Assembly (NCBI GenBank): GCA_027686065.1
Contig: JAQCTH010000006.1
Span: 30,835-94,834 of the forward strand
Source: Clostridiaceae bacterium AF10-41
Lineage (GTDB): Bacteria > Bacillota > Clostridia > Clostridiales > Clostridiaceae
Length of the DNA stretch: 64,000 bases
Direction of reading: 5' to 3'
Below, one piece after another: positions 16,322 through 24,895 of the stretch. The translations under genes were made by a program, and so were the position numbers. Position 1 is the first letter of the stretch. Every line of letters begins with the position of its first letter. The notes beneath the pieces are model-generated. The model was not told where the DNA came from. It did no database searches and saw only the letters and a list, made by a program, of their open reading frames with translations.

Positions 16322-17854
16322 TTATAAATTTGTATAAACACTCACTATCTTATTCCAAGTATATGGACCTACCACCCCATCTGTCTCTAGTCCATATAAT
16401 TTTTGGAATTTTATAACAGTATCTCTTGTTACATTTCCAAACACACCATCTACAATAAGATCAGTAGGTATATTATACTCATTAGTTATTGTTTTAAGAT
16501 AATATTGAAATTCAATTACTTTATTTCCCCTTGATCCTTCTTGCATAGGATATCCTGGATATTTACCATCCCACTTTGGTTCATAAGGGCCAGTAGGTTC
16601 CCGTACCCCTCCTGTTCCCAAATCTATTTCTAACTCCTGATTTAATTCTGCTAATCTCCTTACTCCAACATATACACTTGATAAATTATACCAAGTCACT
16701 CTTCCAACAATACCATCTGTAACTAAATTGAATACCTTCTGAAATACTCTTACCGATTGCTCTGTCTCTCTTCCAAACACTCCACTTTCAGAATATATCT
16801 TTGGGATAGCTGGAAAATTATTAGATATACTGTTTAGATATTTTTGAATTACCTTAACATTATCATTTACATCATTAACTCTTAATGCTTTACCTGGATA
16901 TGATTCAGGTATTCCTTCAATAATTGTAGCTCTAACAAGCTCCTTATCAGTTCCAAAATAATATTTTATTATATCTAACGCCTTCATTCCCTTTTTAGCT
17001 AAATCCACAGTTCCCCATTGAGATAATCCTGCACACCTAACTGACGTTCCATTGCAATATTGAGAAAAAAAAGGAGTTCTATTACCAACAGTCCGTATAT
17101 ATTCATTAAAAATATCATCCACTATTTTACTTATATTATCGAATATATTTCTTCCTTTTACAAAATATTGATCATAAGCAGTTGAATTTGTTATCTGAAA
17201 AGAGTAACCTCTATTTCTGTACCATTCAGTATAAACTCTATTTAATGCAAATGAAATTTGACAATATATATTAGCCTTTATTGCCTCTTCCGGCCAAGTA
17301 GGATAAATTTCACTAGAAGCAACATTTTTAATATAATCAATAAACCTTACTTTAATATTTTCTGCCGATGAATTGGGAGTTCCTAAATGTACAACTATGA
17401 ATTCAGGTACAAATACATCTTTAAGAACAAATGGAGTTATTAAAAAGTTTTTATCAATATTTGTGTAGCCTTCATATTCATTTATAAATGCATTTCTGAT
17501 GGAGTTTCCTGAAATTATTGTATTATTCCTATCTTTAATTTCAATATTTTGTATTGATGTTATTCCCTCAAATACACTTATACCTCTTACTATAATAGGA
17601 TTAGCTCCTTCTATAGTAACTTCTAAATTATAAACTTTATATGGAATTTCATCTTTACTATTAAAGCTCTGAGATAACCTTTTATCTACAGTTTCTAATG
17701 GTATAATTGTACTTTTTCCACTTATATCAAATGCATTACATTTCTCATAAACTATACTTCTAGACTTAGCATTAATAATTTTTAAATTTGCTTTTGTCTT
17801 TGGTAATAAATTTTCTACTTTAAATAGTCTTACTAATATATATCCTGTAGACAA
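16322..17854 (-). CDS. SleC-like spore cortex-lytic protein (SpoIID/LytB plus two peptidoglycan-binding domains)
   Basis: About 510 residues. I place the start at the TTG at 17852-17854 because GGGAGG lies 9 bases upstream; a GTG at 17896 has no such site. Residues 1-120 are a beta-rich pre-domain like the SleC prepeptide. The middle carries PEFIVVHLGTP, VRFIDYIKNVASSEIYPTW, FALNRVYTEWYRNRGY and LSQWG, the SpoIID/LytB-like core. Two peptidoglycan-binding repeats follow (QKYLNSISNNFPAIPKI..GVFGRETEQSVRVFQ and IEFQYYLKTITNEY..GVFGNVTRDTVIKFQ), against one in classical SleC. Probable role: cortex hydrolysis at germination. Expression would be sporulation-controlled; I could not assign a sigma-E or sigma-K promoter. 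Confidence 0.8.
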   Translation of the reverse strand: MSTGYILVRLFKVENLLPKTKANLKIINAKSRSIVYEKCNAFDISGKSTIIPLETVDKRLSQSFNSKDEIPYKVYNLEVTIEGANPIIVRGISVFEGITSIQNIEIKDRNNTIISGNSIRNAFINEYEGYTNIDKNFLITPFVLKDVFVPEFIVVHLGTPNSSAENIKVRFIDYIKNVASSEIYPTWPEEAIKANIYCQISFALNRVYTEWYRNRGYSFQITNSTAYDQYFVKGRNIFDNISKIVDDIFNEYIRTVGNRTPFFSQYCNGTSVRCAGLSQWGTVDLAKKGMKALDIIKYYFGTDKELVRATIIEGIPESYPGKALRVNDVNDNVKVIQKYLNSISNNFPAIPKIYSESGVFGRETEQSVRVFQKVFNLVTDGIVGRVTWYNLSSVYVGVRRLAELNQELEIDLGTGGVREPTGPYEPKWDGKYPGYPMQEGSRGNKVIEFQYYLKTITNEYNIPTDLIVDGVFGNVTRDTVIKFQKLYGLETDGVVGPYTWNKIVSVYTNL

Positions 17855-17964
17855 AATTGATATCCTCCCAATGTATTGTTTTACTATTCTATTCACTTAA
17901 AAGGTTATATGTGATAAGTTCATTTATGTCCAAGCGGTTACTACTAATTTTGTAGGTATATAAC

Positions 17965-18657
17965 TTAATTTTCTTTTAAATTTAATATTTTTAGGAAATC
18001 ATTTATTTCATCATTTTCTAAATAAATTTGTCCAAGGGTTCCATGTTTTATATCTATCTTATTTAAAGAATGAAAATCAGAACCTGCTGTATATACAATA
18101 TTTTTTTTCTTTGCAATATCTATAAAATATTCTGTTTCATTTTCTTTATTTCTATAGTATTTAGCTTCTATTCCATCAAAATTTAAATTGATTATCTCTT
18201 TAAATATATTTTTGCTTAGTAATGTTGGATGAGCTAACACAACCTTTGCATTATAATAGTGTAAAAATTCTATTCCCGCTGAAGTTATTATTTTCCCAGC
18301 TTCTGATTTAAAACTTAGCTTCCCTTTAAAGTGAACTTGACAAGCCTTAAATTTCCTAGTACGTAAATTATTTAAAATTGACTTAAACTCAGTACTTTCG
18401 TAATTATCATCAGTGAAATACCCCAATATATGAACTTTTTGGCCTTTAAATCTTGTTGATAACTCTATTCCCGGTATAACTTTTACTCCATGAATTTTTC
18501 CAACCTTGATAGCTTGCTTATTTCCACTTATAGTATTATGATCCGTTAAGGCTATTATATCTACTCTTCTTTCTTTAGCTAATAATACAACTTCTCCAGG
18601 TTTCAGCTCTCCATCTGACTCTGTTGAGTGAATATGAAAATCTCCTTTTGTGTACAT
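17965..18657 (-). CDS. PHP-domain metal-dependent phosphoesterase
   Basis: 230 residues. The N-terminal GDFHIHSTESDGELKPGEVV and IIALTDHNT supply the first metal ligands of the PHP fold, VHILGYFTD and VVLAHPTL the middle ones, and GSDFHS the last. Stand-alone PHP proteins of this size hydrolyse small phosphoesters, for example nucleoside 3',5'-bisphosphates. The substrate here is unknown. It is monocistronic, and a weak AAAGGA site lies upstream of the ATG. Confidence 0.85.
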   Translation of the reverse strand: MYTKGDFHIHSTESDGELKPGEVVLLAKERRVDIIALTDHNTISGNKQAIKVGKIHGVKVIPGIELSTRFKGQKVHILGYFTDDNYESTEFKSILNNLRTRKFKACQVHFKGKLSFKSEAGKIITSAGIEFLHYYNAKVVLAHPTLLSKNIFKEIINLNFDGIEAKYYRNKENETEYFIDIAKKKNIVYTAGSDFHSLNKIDIKHGTLGQIYLENDEINDFLKILNLKEN

Positions 18658-18826
18658 TACTTAATCCTTTATGATTGTTTATAATCTATATATATTTTAA
18701 AACAATAATTTTTGCCATATTATTTGATGAAAATTTATAAAGATAATATACAATATATATATTAAAAGGGTTAAAATAAATTATATAACATGAAATTTTT
18801 ATTAATCTTGGAGGAAGGTAGTTTAA

Positions 18827-19573
18827 ATGAATTATATATTCTATGATTTAGAATTTAATCAAAATAATATTAATACACCTAACAATATATCTGTATCCCA
18901 ATTGCCTTTTGAAATAATTCAAATTGGTGCACTAAAGCTTGATGAAGACTTAGAGGTTATATCAACATTTAATGAATTTATAAAACCCACTGTATATAAT
19001 GATATCAATCCTTACGTAGAAAATATTACAAAGATAACAAAAGATATGCTGGCTAAATGTGATACATTTACTAGTACGTATAATAGATTTATAGAGTTTC
19101 TTGGAAATGAAGATGTAATACTATGTGTATGGGGAAAGGCTGACTTAAAGGAATTTATAAGAAATATAAAATTTAATAACTTATCTACTGAAATATTCCC
19201 TACAAAATATATAGACGTTCAAAAACATACTTCTAAGTTTTTCAAGCTTTCAAAAGGCACTCAGATAGGTTTAAAGCCAGCTGTTGAGCTTTTGAACATA
19301 GACTTTCAAGAAAACTTTCATAATGCCTTTTATGATGCTTTTTATACATCTCAAATTTACAAAAAAATTATTAACATAGATATAGTCCCTGAAAACTATA
19401 TTTATGTTAATAAAAATAATATGAAAAATACATATAAAAATAAAATTGATACTATTTCACTATTTAAGCAATTCAATAAAATGTACAATAAAGAAATGTC
19501 TGAAGAAGAAAAGTCTATTATAAAAACCGCATATAATATGGGGCGAACTAAACAATTTTTAATGAAAAATTAA
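18827..19573 (+). CDS. DnaQ-like 3'-5' exonuclease
   Basis: 248 residues. FYDLEFNQ (Asp-x-Glu, ExoI) at the N-terminus, IIQIGALKL, CVWGKADLKEFI (ExoII-like) and FHNAFYDAFYTSQIY (ExoIII, His and Asp) are the DEDDh exonuclease set. The last 60 residues are an unassigned helical tail. Proteins like this degrade single-stranded nucleic acid ends, and some relatives (KapD) influence sporulation. AGGAAGG precedes the ATG. Nothing around it identifies a partner. Confidence 0.85.
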   Translation: MNYIFYDLEFNQNNINTPNNISVSQLPFEIIQIGALKLDEDLEVISTFNEFIKPTVYNDINPYVENITKITKDMLAKCDTFTSTYNRFIEFLGNEDVILCVWGKADLKEFIRNIKFNNLSTEIFPTKYIDVQKHTSKFFKLSKGTQIGLKPAVELLNIDFQENFHNAFYDAFYTSQIYKKIINIDIVPENYIYVNKNNMKNTYKNKIDTISLFKQFNKMYNKEMSEEEKSIIKTAYNMGRTKQFLMKN

Positions 19574-19597
19574 GGATGAAAGAGTGAAAAATTTTTG

Positions 19598-20398
19598 TTA
19601 GCTATTTATAATAGCATTAATAGTAATTTGCATTTTATTACTTAAACTAGTATCTTTTAATAAAACCATGGATATTAAATCAAGGAGATACATAGCAGAA
19701 AATTGAGTATTAATGAATCTACTTCTGTCTATGAAGTTTGGATTATATACTATAAACTTAATATCTGAATATTTGCTTATAGAGCTTTCTTCAAAACTTG
19801 TTATTGAAACTGTTGTAGCTCCATTTTCTTTTGATTTTCTTAATGAATGTATAACTTCTTGAGTTTCTCCTGATATAGAGATTCCTATTACTAAATCTTC
19901 TTCTGATACTATTGAGCTGTTTATAATCATCATATGAGAATCTGAAATGGAATGTACGCTAAACCCCATCCTAAGAAGTCTATGCATCATTTCATTGCCT
20001 GTTAATCCAGAGCTTCCTACACCGTATATGTATATATTTTTAGCCCTTTTTATTTCTTTCACAACCTTTAATATTGCTTCTTTATCTATTAACATCTTAG
20101 TTCTTTCTATAACTTCATTATAGTATTGATAAGCAGATGAAAATATACCTTCTTCATCAATGGATGGCACTTCTATTTTATTAGATCCAAGTTCTATTTT
20201 CATATCTACAAAACTATTACAGCCTATTTTTTTTGCAAATCTTGTTATAGTAGCTCCTGATGTTCCTATTTCCTTTGCTAAATCAGTTATATTTATATTC
20301 TTTATTTTATCTCCATATTGCATAATATAATCTGCTATATCCTTTTCCTTACCAGAAAATTCTCCATACATTTTTTGTATCTTATATAAAATATCCAC
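19598..20398 (-). CDS. RpiR-family transcriptional regulator of the ManNAc locus
   Basis: 266 residues, GTG start with GGAGG in front. Residues 1-75 form the HTH_6 domain (ITDLAKEIGTSGATITRFAKKIGCNSF), and 110-250 a sugar-isomerase SIS domain (IYIYGVGSSGLTGNEMMHRLLRMGF, GISISGETQEVI). RpiR regulators sense sugar phosphates; here the likely ligand is ManNAc-6-P or GlcNAc-6-P. It lies downstream of nanE but is separated from it by a terminator (20506-20530), so it has its own promoter. The palindrome at 22707-22748 is its best candidate operator. Confidence 0.85.
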   Translation of the reverse strand: MDILYKIQKMYGEFSGKEKDIADYIMQYGDKIKNINITDLAKEIGTSGATITRFAKKIGCNSFVDMKIELGSNKIEVPSIDEEGIFSSAYQYYNEVIERTKMLIDKEAILKVVKEIKRAKNIYIYGVGSSGLTGNEMMHRLLRMGFSVHSISDSHMMIINSSIVSEEDLVIGISISGETQEVIHSLRKSKENGATTVSITSFEESSISKYSDIKFIVYNPNFIDRSRFINTQFSAMYLLDLISMVLLKDTSLSNKMQITINAIINS

Positions 20399-20505
20399 TT
20401 GAAATCCTCCATAAATTTAGAACTTACTATTTTGTAAATTATTTTAAGTTAATTAATTAAATAATTTAATAATTATAGAATATCATTAAAATAAATTAAA
20501 TAAAA

Positions 20506-20530
20506 GAGGTAGAGATTTATACTCTACCTC
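20506..20530 (-). terminator. Terminator of the PTS-nanE operon
   Basis: GAGGTAGAG (20506-20514) and CTCTACCTC (20522-20530) form a perfect 9-bp stem with a 7-base loop. On the minus strand it is followed by TTTTATTTAATTT, just behind the nanE stop. Confidence 0.85.
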
Positions 20531-20536
20531 AAAATA

Positions 20537-21190
20537 TTATAACACTTTTAAAACTTCCTCATTAAACTTTTTTGTTATTAATTGTGGTCTTGTTATTGCA
20601 CTTCCAACTACAACTGCATATGCTCCTTTTTCTAAAGCAAGCCTTGCTTTTTCAGGAGTATCAAAATTGCCCTCTGCTATTACTTTTGCCTTACAACCCT
20701 TTATTAAAGATTCTAATACATCGAAATTACTTGTTCCTTTTGATTGTTCCGTATATCCAACTAAAGTAGTTCCAACATAATTAAACCCAAGTTGTCCAGC
20801 AATTAATCCTTCTTCTATTGTAGATATATCAGCCATGAACCTTTGTGAAGGATATTTTTTTAAAACTTCCCTTAAGAAATCTTGATCTTGATTTATTGTA
20901 GCATCTAGAGCTATTATATCAACTCCAATTTTAACAAGCTCATCAACTTCTTTCATTGTTGGGGTTATATAAACATGACTATTCTCATAATTTTTCTTTA
21001 TTATACCTATTATAGGTAAATCAACTTCTTTTTTTATAGCAACAATATCTTCAGAACTATTTGCCCTTATCCCTATAGCTCCTCCTTCTTTAGCTGCTAC
21101 TGCCATTCTACTCATTATATAGGAGCTGTGTAGTGGTTCATTTTCTAGTGCTTGACATGATACGATTAATCCTCTATTTATATCTTTCAT
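20537..21190 (-). CDS. nanE: N-acetylmannosamine-6-phosphate 2-epimerase
   Basis: 217 residues. Converts ManNAc-6-P to GlcNAc-6-P, joining ManNAc or sialic acid catabolism to the amino-sugar pathway. Features of the TIM-barrel family are [41 protein letters not shown] and the phosphate-binding [10 protein letters not shown] near the C-terminus. It starts 5 bp after the PTS gene, with the GGGAGAG ribosome site inside that gene's end. The pair implies uptake of ManNAc as its 6-phosphate; no nanA or nanK is in the window. Confidence 0.93.
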   Translation of the reverse strand: MKDINRGLIVSCQALENEPLHSSYIMSRMAVAAKEGGAIGIRANSSEDIVAIKKEVDLPIIGIIKKNYENSHVYITPTMKEVDELVKIGVDIIALDATINQDQDFLREVLKKYPSQRFMADISTIEEGLIAGQLGFNYVGTTLVGYTEQSKGTSNFDVLESLIKGCKAKVIAEGNFDTPEKARLALEKGAYAVVVGSAITRPQLITKKFNEEVLKVL

Positions 21191-21195
21191 TTTTA

Positions 21196-22686
21196 TTAAT
21201 CTCTCCCTATAATTTCATTAATCTTTTGCTTTAATGGATCTGCTTTAGCTCCAAAAATAGCTTGAACGCCTCCCTTAACCTCTAGAACAGCAGTTGCTCC
21301 TAAAGATTTTATTTTATTTTTATCTACCTTACTTACATCTTTAACTGAAACTCTTAATCTTGTTATGCAAGCATCTATGTCATCTAAATTTTCTGCTCCA
21401 CCAAGAGCTGCTAAAACTTCTTCTGCTACTTCATTTAAACTATCCTTAGTAACAACCTTAACTTCTTCTCCTTCAGCTTCTCTACCTGGAGTTATAACAT
21501 TAAACTTAGTTATTAAGAATCTAAATGTAAAGTAATATAATGCAAACCAAATTGCTCCTACTATCAATACATATATCCAATTTGTTTTAGAATTACCTTG
21601 AAGTACTCCAAATAATGTAAAGTCTATTAATCCACCGGAAAATGTATTACCAATAGATATATTTAGTACATCTGCAATAAAGAATGACACTCCATCGAAT
21701 AATGCATGCACTACATATAGCCAAGGTGCAACAAATAGGAACATGAACTCAATTGGTTCAGTAATCCCTGTTATAAATGATGTTATTGCCGCTCCTAAAA
21801 ATAATCCTCCAACTAGCTTTCTCTTTGCTTTCGGTACACAATGGTACATAGCTAAACATGCTCCTGGTAATCCAAACATCATTGTAGCAAAACGTCCAGC
21901 AAAAAATCTTGTGCCTTCCGTAAATAATCCAGTATGAGATGGATCTGCTAATTGTGCAAAGAATATATTTTGAGCTCCTGTAACAGATTGTCCTGCAACT
22001 GTTGCAACTCCTCCTAATTCTGTGTACCAGAATAATGGATAAATCATATGGTGAAGCCCTACTGCTCCTGTTAATCTTAATAAAAACCCATAGAAGAAAG
22101 TTCCTATCGCACCTAATCCAGCTATTGAGTTACCTGCTGAAACTAAGAGCCCTTGAAACGTTGGCCATATTAAGAAGAATATTGCTCCAATAAATATAGC
22201 AGCAAAAGATGATACTATAGGTACAAATCTTGAACCTCCAAAGAAACCTAAAACAGCTGGTAATTGAATATTTCCATATTTATTATGAAGATATGATACC
22301 GTTAGTCCAATTACTATAGCTCCAACAACACCTGTGTCTATTGACTTAACTGCTGGATTAAAAGCTGTTATCATTCCCTTTATTGAAGCATTCATAACTA
22401 AGAATGATACTGCACCTGCGAGTCCTGCAGTCCCCTTATCTTTTTTTGCAAGACCTACAGAAAGACCTATACACATTATGAGTGCCAAGTTACCAAATAC
22501 AACATCTCCTGCTGAAGACATAATTGAAAATATTCCTTGTAACCAATGAATATTTAAAAAAGGATAGGCTTGTACAGTATTAGGATTTGACAGTGCTCCT
22601 CCAATACCTAGTAATAAACCAGCTGCAGGTAATATTGCAATTGGTAACATAAATGACTTTCCAATTTTTTGTAATTGTTTAAACAT
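21196..22686 (-). CDS. PTS transporter EIICB, glucose/N-acetylglucosamine family (probable ManNAc uptake)
   Basis: 496 residues. The EIIC domain (about 1-385) has some ten membrane segments and family landmarks such as [20 protein letters not shown], the [22 protein letters not shown] motif with the substrate-contacting Glu, and [10 protein letters not shown]. The EIIB domain (about 415-496) carries the phosphorylated Cys in [13 protein letters not shown]. There is no EIIA domain, so a separate EIIA-Glc must phosphorylate it. Cotranscription with nanE points to ManNAc as the substrate, though GlcNAc or another amino sugar is possible. Promoter and operators are resolved upstream. Confidence 0.88.
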   Translation of the reverse strand: MFKQLQKIGKSFMLPIAILPAAGLLLGIGGALSNPNTVQAYPFLNIHWLQGIFSIMSSAGDVVFGNLALIMCIGLSVGLAKKDKGTAGLAGAVSFLVMNASIKGMITAFNPAVKSIDTGVVGAIVIGLTVSYLHNKYGNIQLPAVLGFFGGSRFVPIVSSFAAIFIGAIFFLIWPTFQGLLVSAGNSIAGLGAIGTFFYGFLLRLTGAVGLHHMIYPLFWYTELGGVATVAGQSVTGAQNIFFAQLADPSHTGLFTEGTRFFAGRFATMMFGLPGACLAMYHCVPKAKRKLVGGLFLGAAITSFITGITEPIEFMFLFVAPWLYVVHALFDGVSFFIADVLNISIGNTFSGGLIDFTLFGVLQGNSKTNWIYVLIVGAIWFALYYFTFRFLITKFNVITPGREAEGEEVKVVTKDSLNEVAEEVLAALGGAENLDDIDACITRLRVSVKDVSKVDKNKIKSLGATAVLEVKGGVQAIFGAKADPLKQKINEIIGRD

Positions 22687-22706
22687 TTATATTCCTCCTC
22701 TTTTTT

Positions 22707-22748
22707 GAAAATAATTTTTATATTATGTAAAATATAAAAATTATTTTC
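22707..22748. promoter_or_regulatory. Perfect 18-bp-arm operator palindrome in the PTS leader
   Basis: GAAAATAATTTTTATATT (22707-22724) and its exact reverse complement (22731-22748) flank ATGTAA. It lies between the promoter and the PTS start. A related half-site GAAAATGATTTTTATT occurs at 22775-22790 inside the promoter spacer. Both are likely bound by the RpiR regulator encoded at 19598-20398. Confidence 0.7.
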
Positions 22749-22764
22749 TTATGAACACATTTAC

Positions 22765-22793
22765 ATATTATCATGAAAATGATTTTTATTCAA
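22765..22793 (-). promoter_or_regulatory. Promoter of the PTS-nanE operon
   Basis: On the minus strand TTGAAT (22788-22793), 17 bases, TAATAT (22765-22770). The spacer is occupied by an operator-like half-site, so repressor binding there would block polymerase. Confidence 0.65.
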
Positions 22794-22969
22794 GTATGCT
22801 TTCAAAAAAATTTTTCATCATTTTATTATATATTTTTTCTTTCATATTTATATTTTGATATTATATTATTTATTATTCTAAAAATAAAAGCTGCAACTAA
22901 CATAGCTACAGCTTTCATTCTTAATTTGTATTTTAATGAATTTATATTTATATATTACATAGCTAATAG

Positions 22970-23728
22970 TTATTTAGCATATCTCACAATAATATCTCTT
23001 AACAACTTAACTATATCCTTGCCACCTCTATCATTATAGTATTTAGCAAACCTTTCATCTGCAACATACATTTCAGCCAATCCAATATGTGCTTCTGATG
23101 AATAAGTTGGCCATGAAAAACTTAACCATTCTTTATGCTTCTCATAAACAGTTTTTGCTTCATTTAAACTTATATCACTTGTTTTTGAAACTACTGATAA
23201 AGTTTCAAACATTTCACATTCGATTTCCTGCATCTTTTTAAAGTCCTCTTCACTCATATTTAAAAATTTCTTATTAGATGCCTCAACTGTTTCTTCTCCA
23301 TACTTTTCTCTTATTTCCTTACCATATTTTTCTTCGTTTTCTTCTAGCTTTTCTCTTTTAAATCCTTCAAATTTCTCTTTATTTGACATCTCTATCTCTC
23401 CCTTATTATATTTTAATGTTTTTTCCACTGTTAAAATCAATTGATCAAGTTGATTTCGTCTGGAAATAAGTCTTTTGTGGTGCTCAATTAAAGATTGGCA
23501 AATATCAAAATTAGCCTTAGAAACTATCTCTTGTATATCCTCTAACTTCATATCCATAGATCTATAAAGCAATATTTGTTGTAATAAGTCTACCTCCTTT
23601 TTACCATAAATTCGGTATCCAGAAGAATTTACTCTACAAGGCTTTAACAATCCAATTTCATCATAGTATCTAAGTGTTCTTGTACTTACTCCTGCCAATT
23701 CAGCTAGCCTTTTAATTGTATATTCCAT
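22970..23728 (-). CDS. MerR-family regulator, TipA-like
   Basis: About 252 residues from the ATG of MEYTIKRLAEL, which has AGGAGGTAATGAT in front; an upstream ATG at 23782 lies in the promoter. Residues 1-70 are a MerR HTH (VSTRTLRYYDEIGLLKPCRVNSSGYRIYG), then a coiled dimer helix, then a TipAS-type antibiotic-binding domain (about 125-252, with EHIGLAEMYVADERFAKYYNDRGG-like ending). TipAS proteins bind thiopeptides and related ligands covalently or tightly and activate their own promoter, which is visible upstream. Confidence 0.9.
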   Translation of the reverse strand: MEYTIKRLAELAGVSTRTLRYYDEIGLLKPCRVNSSGYRIYGKKEVDLLQQILLYRSMDMKLEDIQEIVSKANFDICQSLIEHHKRLISRRNQLDQLILTVEKTLKYNKGEIEMSNKEKFEGFKREKLEENEEKYGKEIREKYGEETVEASNKKFLNMSEEDFKKMQEIECEMFETLSVVSKTSDISLNEAKTVYEKHKEWLSFSWPTYSSEAHIGLAEMYVADERFAKYYNDRGGKDIVKLLRDIIVRYAK

Positions 23729-23751
23729 ATCATTACCTCCTGACATTTTTA

Positions 23752-23782
23752 ATAATAAGGGATTACGTTGCGTGAATGTCAA
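23752..23782 (-). promoter_or_regulatory. MerR-type promoter with 19-bp spacer
   Basis: Minus strand TTGACA (23777-23782), 19 bases containing TTCACGCAACGTAA, then TATTAT (23752-23757). The overlong 19-bp spacer is the mark of promoters that MerR activators untwist, so the TipA-like gene is probably autoactivated. Confidence 0.7.
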
Positions 23783-23802
23783 TAGTTAAATTTAATTTTT
23801 CT

Positions 23803-23835
23803 TCAGTTCACAGGGCACAATTCATAGTTCACAGT
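23803..23835. repeat. CACAG-type intergenic repeat
   Basis: Short related units (CAGTTCACAGGGCACAATTC and ATAGTTCACAG) recur here and at 8583-8618. Nearby, GTGAAAAA units repeat at 23908-23935 and their complement around 24185-24225. No coding capacity. Confidence 0.5.
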
Positions 23836-23977
23836 TTTTTTGATAAAGTAATAGATAACAGGGAGCAAAGAACAGGTTATGATATAGATTGTAAAACAAT
23901 TTATAAATGAAAAGTGAAAAAGTGAAAAAGTGAGGATGTTTTGCCATGAAAAACTTAAACTATAGGTGCGAGGCATT

Positions 23978-24147
23978 GAATACTTAGTGAAGTTAAGTGT
24001 AACGATAGCTGAACTTAGTATGAAAGCCCATCTACTGAAGCTTGCCTGAAGTAGATGTTCATTTGACGAATACTTAGTGAAGTTAAGTGTAACAATAGCT
24101 GAACTTAGTATGAAAGCCCATCCACTGAAGCTTGCCTGAAGTAGATG
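23978..24147. repeat. Two 80-bp direct repeats with internal hairpin
   Basis: Copy 1 spans 23978-24057 and copy 2 spans 24068-24147, differing at two positions and separated by 10 bases. Each ends in CATCTACT-N13-AGTAGATG (one mismatch in copy 2), a hairpin. The region 23783-24407 has no gene; the repeats lie between the TipA-like regulator and cdd. Confidence 0.8.
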
Positions 24148-24407
24148 AATATATCTTTTTCTAAAATCCTATAAGGATCTTCTTCTTCACTTTTCCCTCT
24201 TCACTCTTTGACTTTTCACTATTTTACTTCGTAAAATAAATCCTATGGTATTAATATGACATTTTATATAACAAAAACGTTCTGTATTTAAAGCATTATA
24301 TACATCTAAAATTTTTAATGTTATAATAATAATCCATTTATTGTTATATACTATTGATAGTATATATTAATAAATGAATTATTTATAGAAAGTGTCAGGT
24401 GAAATTT

Positions 24408-24827
24408 ATGATTGATGCAAAATTATTAGTTGAAAAGGCTTATGAAGCACAAAAATTTGCTTATACTCCTTACTCCGGATTTAATGTTGGTGCAGCTCTA
24501 CTTGGTACAAATGGAAAAATATATTTAGGCTGTAATATTGAAAATGCAGCTTTCTCACCAACTAATTGTGCTGAAAGAACAGCTTTCTTTAAGGCTATTT
24601 CAGAAGGCCAACGTGAATTTTTAGCAATTGCTATAGTGGGCAATAAAAATGATGCAGAGAATACAGAATATTGTGCTCCTTGTGGTGTCTGTAGACAAGT
24701 GCTGGCAGAATTTTGTGATCCTAAAACATTTAAAATTTATCTTGCTAAAAATAAAGATGACTTTAAAGAATATATACTAGAAGAATTACTTCCATTAGGA
24801 TTTACAAGTAAGGATCTAGATAGATAA
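24408..24827 (+). CDS. cdd: Cytidine deaminase
   Basis: 139 residues from the ATG at 24408, with AGGTGA 6 bases upstream (that GTG is an in-frame but worse start). Hydrolytic deamination of (deoxy)cytidine to uridine in pyrimidine salvage. The zinc site is Cys54 in NCAERTAF (with catalytic Glu56) plus Cys92 and Cys95 in CAPCGVCRQ, the three-Cys arrangement of the short tetrameric enzymes. Substrate-binding FNVGAALLG and GCNIENAA are present. Monocistronic. Confidence 0.95.
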   Translation: MIDAKLLVEKAYEAQKFAYTPYSGFNVGAALLGTNGKIYLGCNIENAAFSPTNCAERTAFFKAISEGQREFLAIAIVGNKNDAENTEYCAPCGVCRQVLAEFCDPKTFKIYLAKNKDDFKEYILEELLPLGFTSKDLDR

Positions 24828-24856
24828 ATGAAAATTATAACAAAACTAATTTTGAA

Positions 24857-24892
24857 AAGGAATACAAGAGTTATATACTCTTATATTCCTTT
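24857..24892. terminator. Bidirectional terminator between cdd and the GH20 gene
   Basis: AAGGAATA-CAAGAG pairs with CTCTTATATTCCTT around a short loop and is followed by TTGTTT on the plus strand. The convergent hexosaminidase gene ends at 24896, right at its edge. Confidence 0.75.
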
Positions 24893-24895
24893 TGT

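Noticed and set aside
23978..24147. Possible CRISPR array
   Set aside because: Only two 80-bp units with a 10-base gap; repeats too long and spacer too short, no cas genes in the window.
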